Position numbers and translations under genes: made by a program. Source: Planctomycetota bacterium (GTDB lineage Bacteria; Planctomycetota; UBA8108). Taken from it: a stretch of 5,513 bases of DNA. Of the stretch, positions 1-5,513 are shown piece by piece; position 1 is the first letter of the stretch, and every line of letters begins with the position of its first letter. The notes beneath the pieces are model-generated. The model ran no database searches. It worked only from the letters and a program-made list of their open reading frames with translations, and was not told the origin of the DNA. Location: the NCBI GenBank assembly GCA_022451445.1, contig JAKUSY010000229.1, positions 1 through 5,513 of the forward strand, read 5' to 3'.

Positions 1-2142
1 CCCCTGGGAAAGAAGATCAACTGGAAGCTCAACTCCCATGAAGATCTCACCACCCTCCTCACCGACCAGCGCCCCAGGCTCCGCGACCGAGCCAGGGAAA
101 CGCTCGTGAGCAGGGGAAAAAGGACGGAGCCCGCCCTCGTCGCCTTTCTCGAAAAGAGCGGGAGCCCCGAGGCCAGGGTGAGAGCCATCTGGACCCTCTC
201 GAGAACAGGTGGTGAAAAAGCCCGCTCGGCCCTGCGGGCCGCGCTCGGTGACCGCGACCAGGGCGTCCTCCAGGCCGCGTCGCGCAGCCTTGGAGAGCTT
301 CGCGATCCGGCCGCGATCGAAGCCCTCTGCCGAATCGTTAAAGATGGAGCGCAAGGCACCCGGCGTGTCGCGGCCGAGGCCCTGGGAAAGATCGGCAGCC
401 CCAGGGCGGTCCAGTCGATTCTCCAGTCAATGGAGACAAGCTCAGACGATTATCTCGACCACGCCCTCTGCTACGCGCTCATCGACATCGCCGACAAGGG
501 AGAAACTCTCGCTGGTCTCTCCAGCCGCTCCCCTCTCGTGCGGCGACTGAGCCTTGTCGCCCTCGATCGAATGGGCGCCGAGCTCGCCTTCAAACAGGTC
601 CTCCCCCTGCTTGACACCGAAGATCCCTCCCTCAAGAGAGCGGCCCTCGAAATAGCCGGGCGGCATCCGGACTGGGCGAAGAACATCGCGAATCTGCTCG
701 ACAGCTGGCTGAAAATAAAGAATCCGGACCCCAACTACCGCGCCATGCTCAGAGGAGCGATCAAGGCCTTCATCGCGGATCCCGGCGTACGGAGCGTTGT
801 CGCCCGGCATCTCGAAGATGAGGCCAGCCCTGCTCCGAAGCTGGCATCACTCCTCGATGCGATCGCCCGCTCCGGCAGCACGGGGCTGCCGGCGGAATGG
901 GCCAGGGGCTTCAGGGAGGTGCTCGATCGCGACGACGAAGCTCTCCAGGGACAGGCCGTCTCGACCCTCCGAGCCGTCGGCGAGACAGGCTTTCGAGCCC
1001 GGCTGCTCAAGCTGGCGGCCGCTTCCAGGCTTTCGCTCGACCTCAGGGTCTCGGCCCTTGCCTCCATCGCCCGGGACAGGGGAAAGCTCGACGACGGGTC
1101 TTTCGCGCTGCTGCTCTCCCAGGTCAGCCCGGAGAGCCAGCCCTCGCTGCGGCTGCAGGCCTCGCGGGCTCTCTCGGATGCGGCGCTCAGCACAGGGCAG
1201 CTGAGCAGGCTTGCTGAGCGGCTGCCGCAATGCGGCCCCCTGGAGTTGCCGCTGCTGGTGAGCGCCTTCGAGCGTCCCGGGATGGGCTTCTATGTAAACG
1301 TGGACGTAGACGTGAAGGATGCCGCGAGCGGGCGTGTTTCAGGAACCCATCGTGGAAGAGCGGCGGCGGAGAACGACCCGGCGGGGGACCAGGCGGTCTG
1401 GAACTCCTGGAACCCACTCTCCGGAGCCAGGCTGAACGAGGTCGTCGACTCACAGGGAAACATCGTAGCTCGGCTCACCGTCGGCAGCCCCACCGGGGCC
1501 GGCCTTACGGGATTTGCCAGGGGAAGGACCAACCCCCTGCTGGTTGACTTCGTCTTCAACGGCAGGAGTGGCGGCGGCGGCAGCCACCAGGAATACGTAA
1601 CGGGCTTTGAGCTCGGCGGACTGGACCCGGCCGGGACCTTCGACCTGGTCTTCTACGGCACCTGGGAACCGCTGGGGGAAAAGAGACAGGGCGCCGAGGT
1701 GCGGATTCAACACTCAGGGGGAATCGGGAAAAAGAACATTGCCGGCATGGCAACCGACAGGGATGTCTTTACCGAGGGGATCTCACACGCTTCCTTCAGG
1801 AACCTGCGGCCCCTTGCAGATGGGAAGCTCAAGGTCTCCTGGACAGCCGCTCTCAATGACCGCAAAGAAACCAGGGAGCCTTCAACGGCTTCAGCCTGGC
1901 CTCGCGAACGGTGGGAAAGAGCCCCGCGATCGAACAGCTCGGCAACAAGCTGCTGGCCTCGCTGCGAAGCTCGAAGGGGCTCACCGCGCTGGCTCCCGGG
2001 CGTCTCGAGAGAGTCCTCCAGGGCTATCCCCCGAGCGTCCGCGGGAAGGCCGTCTCCCTGCTCGAGAAAATGGCCGAAAACGACCGTGAGAAGGCCCAGC
2101 GGATCCAGGGCTTTCTCGCCCGGAAAGAAGACGCCAGCATAG
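1..2142 (+). CDS. HEAT-repeat / beta-domain portion of a PVC-type dehydrogenase-cytochrome protein (5'-truncated by window, frameshifted at its 3' end)
   Basis: The frame is open from base 1, so the GTG at 106 is internal and the true start lies upstream. Window codons 1-420 are rich in Leu, Ala and Arg and form repeated helix pairs typical of HEAT/PBS-lyase repeats, for example ARVRAIWTLSRTG and GTRRVAAEALGKIGSPRAV. Codons from about 426 (base 1276) change to a beta-rich, Gly/Asn/Asp-rich segment with VNVDVDV, a Gly-rich SGGGGS loop and FDLVFYGTW, resembling the jelly-roll domains of exported PVC proteins. After about base 1875 this frame becomes Arg/Ser/Pro-rich nonsense ending at the TAG at 2140-2142, while family-like sequence continues in frame 3. 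In the known family an N-terminal sugar-dehydrogenase-like propeller precedes the HEAT repeats; its presence upstream is inferred, as is periplasmic location. The HEAT array probably acts as a scaffold between the catalytic and heme domains. Substrate unknown. Confidence 0.8.
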   Translation, partial: PLGKKINWKLNSHEDLTTLLTDQRPRLRDRARETLVSRGKRTEPALVAFLEKSGSPEARVRAIWTLSRTGGEKARSALRAALGDRDQGVLQAASRSLGELRDPAAIEALCRIVKDGAQGTRRVAAEALGKIGSPRAVQSILQSMETSSDDYLDHALCYALIDIADKGETLAGLSSRSPLVRRLSLVALDRMGAELAFKQVLPLLDTEDPSLKRAALEIAGRHPDWAKNIANLLDSWLKIKNPDPNYRAMLRGAIKAFIADPGVRSVVARHLEDEASPAPKLASLLDAIARSGSTGLPAEWARGFREVLDRDDEALQGQAVSTLRAVGETGFRARLLKLAAASRLSLDLRVSALASIARDRGKLDDGSFALLLSQVSPESQPSLRLQASRALSDAALSTGQLSRLAERLPQCGPLELPLLVSAFERPGMGFYVNVDVDVKDAASGRVSGTHRGRAAAENDPAGDQAVWNSWNPLSGARLNEVVDSQGNIVARLTVGSPTGAGLTGFARGRTNPLLVDFVFNGRSGGGGSHQEYVTGFELGGLDPAGTFDLVFYGTWEPLGEKRQGAEVRIQHSGGIGKKNIAGMATDRDVFTEGISHASFRNLRPLADGKLKVSWTAALNDRKETREPSTASAWPRERWERAPRSNSSATSCWPRCEARRGSPRWLPGVSRESSRAIPRASAGRPSPCSRKWPKTTVRRPSGSRAFSPGKKTPA
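1276..1904 (+). other. Inserted beta-sandwich-like domain between HEAT repeats and cytochrome linker
   Basis: About 210 residues of beta-type composition interrupt helical sequence. The left edge follows LLVSAFER (ending 1275); the domain opens with GFYVNVDVDV and closes with AFNGFSLAS, like the 'NVDF ... lNGf' frame of jelly-roll domains common in exported planctomycete proteins. Internal hallmarks are AVWNSWNPLSG, VDSQGN, TGFELGGLDP and FDLVFYGTW. Helical sequence resumes at 1905 with TVGKSPAIEQLG. Domain boundaries are my reading of composition and motif; the carbohydrate- or surface-binding role often proposed for such folds is only a possibility here. Confidence 0.6.
1860..1878 (+). other. 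Frameshift junction (frame 1 to frame 3) in the dehydrogenase-cytochrome gene
   Basis: Upstream of here frame 1 carries the family-like protein (LKVSWTAALNDR); downstream frame 3 does (GAFNGFSLAS, then the cytochrome). Frame 3 has a TGA at 1857-1859, so the switch must come after it, and the conserved-looking AFNGF from 1878 sets the right limit. Adding one G to the GGG at 1874-1876 would read AGG GGA GCC TTC (Arg-Gly-Ala-Phe) and restore one open frame to 2549. No classical X XXY YYZ slippery heptamer is in register here, so a lost base, real or from sequencing, is more likely than programmed frameshifting. Confidence 0.85.
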
Positions 2143-2549
2143 AAAAGGGCCGGGAGCTGTTCTTCGGAAAGAAATCAGCATGCTCAACCTGCCACAAGAT
2201 CGGCGAACGCGGCGGCGACATTGGCCCCGACCTCTCGCGGATCGGACAGATCCGCACCTGGCGCGATCTCCTCGAATCGACCATCTACCCGAGCTCAACC
2301 ATCGTCAACAGCTACGAGACCTACACCATCATCACTCGAAAGGGGCTCCCCCTGACCGGCATCATCCATCATGAAACCGCCGACACGGTTACCCTCCGGA
2401 ACGCACGGTTGGAGGAGACCACCATCGCCCGCTCCAGCATTGTCCGCAAAGAGCCGACACCGCTGTCCCTGATGCCCCAGGGGCTGGACAAGAATATCGG
2501 GGACGAGGACTTCCCCCACATCATCGCCTTCCTCAAGAGCCTCAGGTAG
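1911..2549 (+). CDS. C-terminal heme-binding cytochrome c domain, Pirellula/Verrucomicrobium type (3' fragment of the same frameshifted gene)
   Basis: This is the continuation, in frame 3, of the protein starting upstream of base 1. GTG 1911 is only the first nominal start: no Shine-Dalgarno precedes it, and family-like residues (GAFNGFSLAS) run in this frame from 1875. A helical linker (LAPGRLERVLQGYP and the following LLEKM) leads to GRELFFGKKSACSTCHKIG. The covalent heme c motif CSTCH lies at 2181-2195, followed by GGDIGPDLSRIG, a conserved block in this family. SLMPQGLD near the end places Met at 2472-2474, a candidate axial heme ligand, and the protein ends with IIAFLKSLR. The order CXXCH, GPDL, a beta-rich stretch, LMPxGL matches the family I know as the PVC heme-binding domain. 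It should accept electrons from the linked dehydrogenase and pass them to a respiratory carrier outside the cytoplasmic membrane. As sequenced, it would not be made fused to the HEAT part unless ribosomes shift frame. Confidence 0.85.
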   Translation: MGKSPAIEQLGNKLLASLRSSKGLTALAPGRLERVLQGYPPSVRGKAVSLLEKMAENDREKAQRIQGFLARKEDASIEKGRELFFGKKSACSTCHKIGERGGDIGPDLSRIGQIRTWRDLLESTIYPSSTIVNSYETYTIITRKGLPLTGIIHHETADTVTLRNARLEETTIARSSIVRKEPTPLSLMPQGLDKNIGDEDFPHIIAFLKSLR

Positions 2550-2558
2550 CGGCGGGTC
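2550..2558. other. Nine-base gap between convergent stop codons
   Basis: The plus-strand cytochrome gene stops with TAG at 2547-2549 and the minus-strand SDR stops with TGA at 2561-2559. The nine bases between cannot hold an intrinsic terminator, and I see no hairpin with a U-run spanning them. Transcripts from the two sides probably overlap at their 3' ends or end by Rho. Confidence 0.7.
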
Positions 2559-3290
2559 TCAGGCGTAGGGCTGGATGGTCGGCTTGACGATAAGCTCGGG
2601 AACCGATGCCCGCGGAGGCAGCTTCGCCACCGCCACCACCATGGCAGCCACGTCTTCGGGCTGGAGAATACGGGCCTTGTGCTCGTCGCTGACCTGCTGG
2701 GGGCGGTTGTCGAGGATGGGCGTGTCCACCTCGCCGGGATAGATGTTGGTGATGCGGATGCCATTGTCGCCCTCCTCGTAGCCCGCGCCGATGCCCAGCG
2801 CCCGCTGGGCGAACTTGGAGGCGCCGTAGGCGATTCCCCCCAGTGGAACCGGCCGTTTGCCCGCGGTTGAGCAGATGTTGATGATCACACCATCCCGGCG
2901 TTCCCGCATACCCGGCAACACCTCGTACATGCAGTTGAAGGGGCCCGTGGCATTGACCGCCAATACACGGTCCCAGTCCTCCGGGGTGGTCTCGGCCATG
3001 GAGCGCTCGCGGATGTTGATCCCGGCATTGTTGACGATGACGTCGATTCCCCCCAGGGCCTCCACGGCCCAGGAGAAGAACTCACCCGTACTTTCACGGT
3101 CCGCGACATCGCAGGTTTTCGAAAGGATCGCCGGCTCACCCGTGTAGAGAGCCGCGGTCTCCTGTAGCGGCTCCTCCCGTCGACCGCAGATTGCCACACA
3201 GCCTCCCTCCGAGGCGAAGGCCAAAGCCACCCCCCTGCCGATGCCCGTCCCTCCCCCGGTGACGACGATTCTCTTGTCTTTCAGATCCAC
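2559..3290 (-). CDS. NADP-type short-chain dehydrogenase/reductase (SDR)
   Basis: A complete 243-residue classical SDR, at the usual length. The cofactor motif TGGGTGIG is at residues 11-18, and Gly36-Arg37-Arg38 after the second strand suggests NADP(H) preference. Asp61 (CDVAD) contacts adenine, NNAG is at 87-90, and the catalytic tetrad is complete: Asn113, Ser141, Tyr155 and Lys159 (YGASK). The PGEVDTPI loop at 185-192 fits the family. Translation starts at GTG 3290-3288, chosen because GAGG at 3302-3299 sits 8 bases upstream and the N-terminus MDLKDKRIVVTGG is standard. It is the last gene of the minus-strand cluster, 74 bases after folA. The substrate cannot be read from sequence: family members reduce 3-oxoacyl groups, sugars or various ketones. 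The C-terminal VPELIVKPTIQPYA resembles, from memory, SDRs common in Planctomycetota. It is probably a cytosolic oxidoreductase. Confidence 0.93.
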   Translation of the reverse strand: MDLKDKRIVVTGGGTGIGRGVALAFASEGGCVAICGRREEPLQETAALYTGEPAILSKTCDVADRESTGEFFSWAVEALGGIDVIVNNAGINIRERSMAETTPEDWDRVLAVNATGPFNCMYEVLPGMRERRDGVIINICSTAGKRPVPLGGIAYGASKFAQRALGIGAGYEEGDNGIRITNIYPGEVDTPILDNRPQQVSDEHKARILQPEDVAAMVVAVAKLPPRASVPELIVKPTIQPYA

Positions 3291-3297
3291 TGTACAG

Positions 3298-3307
3298 TCC
3301 TCTCTCT
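3298..3307 (-). promoter_or_regulatory. Shine-Dalgarno site for the SDR GTG start
   Basis: On the minus strand this reads AGAGAGAGGA, with GAGGA ending 7 bases before GTG 3290. It supports the GTG as start and suggests the SDR is initiated independently rather than by coupling to folA, 74 bases upstream. The rest of the 3291-3364 gap shows no convincing terminator hairpin with a U-tract and no clear -35/-10 promoter. Confidence 0.65.
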
Positions 3308-3364
3308 GGCCATCACAGCCGCCTCTCTCTCAGGGCTCCAGCAGGAACCGCGTAAATGGAGAAG

Positions 3365-3856
3365 CTAATCAGCCTCTCTCTCATAAACCCGGAAGCTGTA
3401 AGCATACTGGTTTTTCTCATCCGGCTCATGAGATTCTTCACCGGCAAGCCGAAAACCATCGAGCACATCCGGCGGCAGCTCGACGTCTCCATCCACCTCC
3501 GCGTGTACCGCGGTCACGTAGAGACGACTGGCCGAGGCGAGGGCGAGGGCGTAGATGGATGCCCCGCCGACGACGAAGGCCTCGTCATCTCCGGCGGCGG
3601 TCTCCAGGGCCGCGTCGAGAGACTGAACCACCAGGCAACCCTCCGCGCGGTAGCCGGGGTCACGGGTCAGCACAACGCTCTGTCGCCCGGGCAGGGGCCG
3701 TCCGATCGACTCCCAGGTCTTTCGTCCCATGATGATGTGATGCCCCATGGTCAGGGCCTTGAATCTCTGGAGATCCGCGGAGAGACGCCAGGGGAGCTCG
3801 CCATCCCGCCCGATGACGTGATTCTCGGACATGGCCCAGATGCAGGACAGCTTCAT
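3365..3856 (-). CDS. folA: Dihydrofolate reductase
   Basis: FolA reduces 7,8-dihydrofolate to tetrahydrofolate with NADPH in the cytosol, recycling the folate oxidised by ThyA. The 163-residue length is close to the 159 of E. coli FolA. The N-terminus IWAMSENHVIGRDGELPW is the Met20-loop region, with Trp23 and the catalytic acid Asp28 (equivalent to E. coli Asp27) in LSADLQRFK. MGRKTWESIGRPLPGR at 43-58 contains NADPH-binding residues and Arg58, the folate-carboxylate ligand (E. coli Arg57). VVGGASIY at 95-102 is the conserved glycine pair region, and Thr115 in YVTAVHAEVDGD matches the substrate-hydrogen-bonding Thr113. The ATG overlaps the thyA stop in an ATGA (3856-3853). The nearest purine-rich stretch, AAGG, is about 13 bases upstream and poorly placed, so translation is probably coupled to thyA. 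The stop is TAG at 3367-3365. The protein appears intact. Confidence 0.97.
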   Translation of the reverse strand: MKLSCIWAMSENHVIGRDGELPWRLSADLQRFKALTMGHHIIMGRKTWESIGRPLPGRQSVVLTRDPGYRAEGCLVVQSLDAALETAAGDDEAFVVGGASIYALALASASRLYVTAVHAEVDGDVELPPDVLDGFRLAGEESHEPDEKNQYAYSFRVYEREAD

Positions 3857-4647
3857 ACGGCGACCGGCGCCTTGATGTGCGGATGGGGATCGTAGTCTTC
3901 GAGCACGAAGTCTTCGAACCTGAAGGAGAAAATGTCATCCACCTCACGGTTCAGCTTCAGGGTCGGCAGCTCCCTCGGCTCCCGCGACAGCTGCAGCCTC
4001 GCCTGCTCGATATGGTTGGAGTAGAGGTGGACATCTCCGAAGGTATGAACAAAATCTCCCGGCTCGAGTTCGCTCACCTGCGCCACCATGAGCAGCAGCA
4101 GCGCGTAGCTGGCGATATTGAAGGGAACCCCCAGGAAAACATCGGCGCTTCTCTGGTAGAGCTGGCAGGAGAGCCGCCCATCGGCGACGTAGAACTGGTA
4201 GAGCAGGTGGCAGGGAGGAAGCGCCATGGACTCCAGCTCGCCGACGTTCCAGGCGCTCACGATCAGGCGGCGAGAATCCGGGTTTTCCCGGATCTGCTCG
4301 ACCACCTGCGAGACCTGGTCGATGGTCCCGCCTCCAGCCGCCCCCCAGGAGCGCCACTGGTGACCGTATACCGGCCCCAGGTTCCCATCCTCATCGGCCC
4401 ACTCATCCCAGATACCCACTCCGTTCTCCTTGAGGTAGGCCGTGTTCGTGTCACCCTTGAGAAACCACAGCAGCTCGTGAATGATCGAGCGCAGGTGGAG
4501 CTTCTTCGTGGTCAGCAGGGGGAAACCCCGGGCGAGGTCGAAGCGCAGCTGGTGGCCGAAGACGCTGGTGGTGCCGGTGCCGGTACGGTCGCCCTTCTCG
4601 ACGCCTTCATCCAGAATACGATTCAACAGGTCAAGGTACTGTCGCAT
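3853..4647 (-). CDS. thyA: Thymidylate synthase
   Basis: ThyA converts dUMP to dTMP using 5,10-methylenetetrahydrofolate as both carbon donor and reductant, releasing dihydrofolate for FolA. At 264 residues it has exactly the E. coli length and aligns with it from memory without visible gaps. Key residues keep E. coli numbering: Arg21 in DRTGTGT, Glu58 in IIHELLW, Trp80, Arg126-Arg127 in PDSRR, nucleophile Cys146 in ALPPCH, Arg166 and Asp169 in QRSAD, Asn177 in PFNIASYALL, and His207/Tyr209 in DVHLYSNH. The C-terminus YDPHPHIKAPVAV is typical and closes the active site. The ATG at 4647 lies 3 bases after the uxaB-like stop (TGA 4653-4651), and the only AGGA is about 14 bases upstream, suggesting coupling. 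The 3' end overlaps folA by 4 bases. This is the flavin-independent enzyme rather than ThyX. Confidence 0.98.
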   Translation of the reverse strand: MRQYLDLLNRILDEGVEKGDRTGTGTTSVFGHQLRFDLARGFPLLTTKKLHLRSIIHELLWFLKGDTNTAYLKENGVGIWDEWADEDGNLGPVYGHQWRSWGAAGGGTIDQVSQVVEQIRENPDSRRLIVSAWNVGELESMALPPCHLLYQFYVADGRLSCQLYQRSADVFLGVPFNIASYALLLLMVAQVSELEPGDFVHTFGDVHLYSNHIEQARLQLSREPRELPTLKLNREVDDIFSFRFEDFVLEDYDPHPHIKAPVAV

Positions 4648-4650
4648 GAC

Positions 4651-5513
4651 TCAACCGGGGTTCCTGAGAAGTTCCGTCAGGATAACCGGTTCCTCTCCGG
4701 TTTGTTCAGCATATTCCTCGCAGGTCGGTAGCAGTCGCAGCCGCATCTTCTCCTCGTGATGCAGGGCTATGTCCTCGAGCCTGTGCTCCACGAAGGGGTT
4801 CCTGAATCGTTCCAGGGCCTCGTTGGCGAAGCCCTCGGCATCCTCCACCCGCTCTTTCACTGTCGGTACTATCTCCTGAAAGAGCAGGTCGCGCAACCAG
4901 GAACCGACCCCGGGATCTTCCACCGCATCCCGTACGGTGGCGAAGCCGGCGGGCAGCGCCTTCGCCACGAGCGCCGTGTGGGCGCCGTTGAGAATGCGCA
5001 CCTTGCGCAGGGCGTAGGGAGTCACGTCATTCACTGCCCGGATGGCTGGATGGGAGAAGAGCCCCAGCTTGCCGTCGCAGGCTTCGATAGCGAAGAGAGC
5101 GAAGGGCTCACAGGCCAGCGCCAGCGGGTCCTCCTCGAGCAGGGGATGCCCCTCGGGACGCCCGGTGACGATCCGGTCGACCAGGTTCTCGTGCCAGGCG
5201 CATTCCTTCGCGACCCAGCGCAGGAATTCAAGCGGCAGGCGCCAACGCTCTGCGAGCGCGAGGACGATCCCCCGAAGACTGCTGGCGTTGTGCTCTATGA
5301 GCTCGCAGGGAAGGATCGGCAGGCCTCCGCGGCCGGCATCAAAGCGCGCCGACAACACCTGGAGGAGCTTGGCCGGAAAAGACGCGGGCGGCGAAGACCC
5401 GGGGCCATCGGAGCCATCTACCTCGTAGCCCTTCTCCGTCGTATTCGAGACGATGCCCCGGAGATCTTCCGAACGCGCCAGCTCAAGAAGCTCAGCCCAG
5501 CTCTCATCGGCGC
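4651..5513 (-). CDS. uxaB: Tagaturonate reductase (altronate oxidoreductase)-like protein, C-terminal part
   Basis: UxaB reduces D-tagaturonate to D-altronate with NADH in the galacturonate (hexuronate) degradation pathway. The frame stays open to the right edge of the window, so the ATG at 5358 is internal and the start lies outside; 286 codons are visible of about 480 usual for E. coli UxaB, lacking most of the N-terminal Rossmann domain. Diagnostic motifs are IVSNTTEKGY (near 5455-5425), where known UxaB has VSNTTE; FPAKLLQVLSARF; LPCELIEHN; LVDRIVTGRP; and KVRILNGAHTALV. The last is the polyol/long-chain dehydrogenase active-site signature: Lys at 5004-5002, Asn at 4989-4987, His at 4980-4978. 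RFRNPFVEH near the C-terminus is also typical. Fructuronate reductase or mannitol dehydrogenase are the alternatives, but SNTTE and LPCELI favour UxaB. It is the first visible gene of the thyA-folA-SDR cluster, and its TGA is 3 bases from the thyA start. Confidence 0.88.
   Translation of the reverse strand, partial: ADESWAELLELARSEDLRGIVSNTTEKGYEVDGSDGPGSSPPASFPAKLLQVLSARFDAGRGGLPILPCELIEHNASSLRGIVLALAERWRLPLEFLRWVAKECAWHENLVDRIVTGRPEGHPLLEEDPLALACEPFALFAIEACDGKLGLFSHPAIRAVNDVTPYALRKVRILNGAHTALVAKALPAGFATVRDAVEDPGVGSWLRDLLFQEIVPTVKERVEDAEGFANEALERFRNPFVEHRLEDIALHHEEKMRLRLLPTCEEYAEQTGEEPVILTELLRNPG

Noticed and set aside
106..108. GTG at 106 as the start of the plus-strand gene
   Set aside because: The same frame is open from base 1 with typical pre-HEAT sequence (GKKINW, then LTTLLTDQRPRLRDRA), so this GTG is an internal valine.
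735..1193. Antisense open frames of 100-150 codons opposite the HEAT-repeat region (also 442-810 and 847-1230)
   Set aside because: They have low-complexity Ser/Arg/Ala composition and no motif, and the sense strand carries a clear repeat protein. They are frame shadows of GC-rich DNA.
1571..1584. GGC-rich short tandem run
   Set aside because: It simply encodes the Gly-rich SGGGGS loop of the beta domain, too short to count as a separate repeat element.
1864..1870. AAAGAAA as a possible programmed -1 slippery site
   Set aside because: In the reading frame it is AAA GAA ACC, where a -1 slip would pair poorly (CAA AGA). It does not fit the X XXY YYZ pattern, so it is not supported as programmed frameshifting.
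3356..3895. Plus-strand 179-codon open frame across folA
   Set aside because: It is antisense to an intact dihydrofolate reductase and shows no family signature.
3893..3922. Near-direct repeat containing AGTCTTCGA twice
   Set aside because: It is explained by the thyA C-terminal residues FEDFVLEDYD, where the ED dipeptide recurs; it is coding, not a regulatory repeat.
3877..4731. Long 284-codon plus-strand open frame antisense to thyA
   Set aside because: It lies opposite a thyA whose every catalytic residue is intact, has no recognisable motif, and is explained by GC-rich codon use keeping the antisense frame free of stops.

Overview
This GC-rich window, with strong G/C preference at third codon positions, looks like a chromosomal piece from a member of the PVC superphylum, most likely Planctomycetota or a relative. 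The main clue is the plus-strand protein, whose C-terminal single-CXXCH domain has the features of the Pirellula/Verrucomicrobium-type heme-binding family, joined to a HEAT-repeat array. The lineage call is an inference from gene families; there is no rRNA in the window to confirm it.

Layout. Positions 1 to 2549 (+) hold the 3' part of one very large gene that begins upstream of the window. In order it encodes HEAT-like helical repeats, an inserted beta-rich domain of about 210 residues, a short helical linker, and a c-type cytochrome domain. The reading frame breaks once, between about 1860 and 1878, so it appears as two overlapping ORFs (frame 1 to 2142, frame 3 to 2549). One missing G in the run at 1874-1876 would explain the break. 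Only 9 bases separate its stop from the stop of the convergent minus-strand operon.

The minus strand, read from 5513 down to 2559, carries four tightly packed genes: the C-terminal 286 codons of a UxaB-like tagaturonate reductase; thyA (thymidylate synthase) after a 3-base gap; folA (dihydrofolate reductase) with a 4-base ATGA overlap; and, after 74 bases, a short-chain dehydrogenase with a GTG start and its own Shine-Dalgarno. The operon's promoter and the start of uxaB lie beyond the right edge.

Functionally, thyA and folA form the classic dTMP cycle: ThyA makes dTMP and dihydrofolate, and FolA regenerates tetrahydrofolate. The uxaB-like gene belongs to hexuronate catabolism and has no obvious biochemical link to them. 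The SDR substrate is unknown. The plus-strand protein is probably an exported redox enzyme of the PVC 'membrane-bound dehydrogenase plus cytochrome' type, with its catalytic propeller upstream of the window. I see no RNA genes, CRISPR arrays, insertion sequences or large repeats, and no clear evidence of a wholly new system. The most interesting points are the inserted beta domain, the frameshift next to its C-terminal edge, and the mixed operon.
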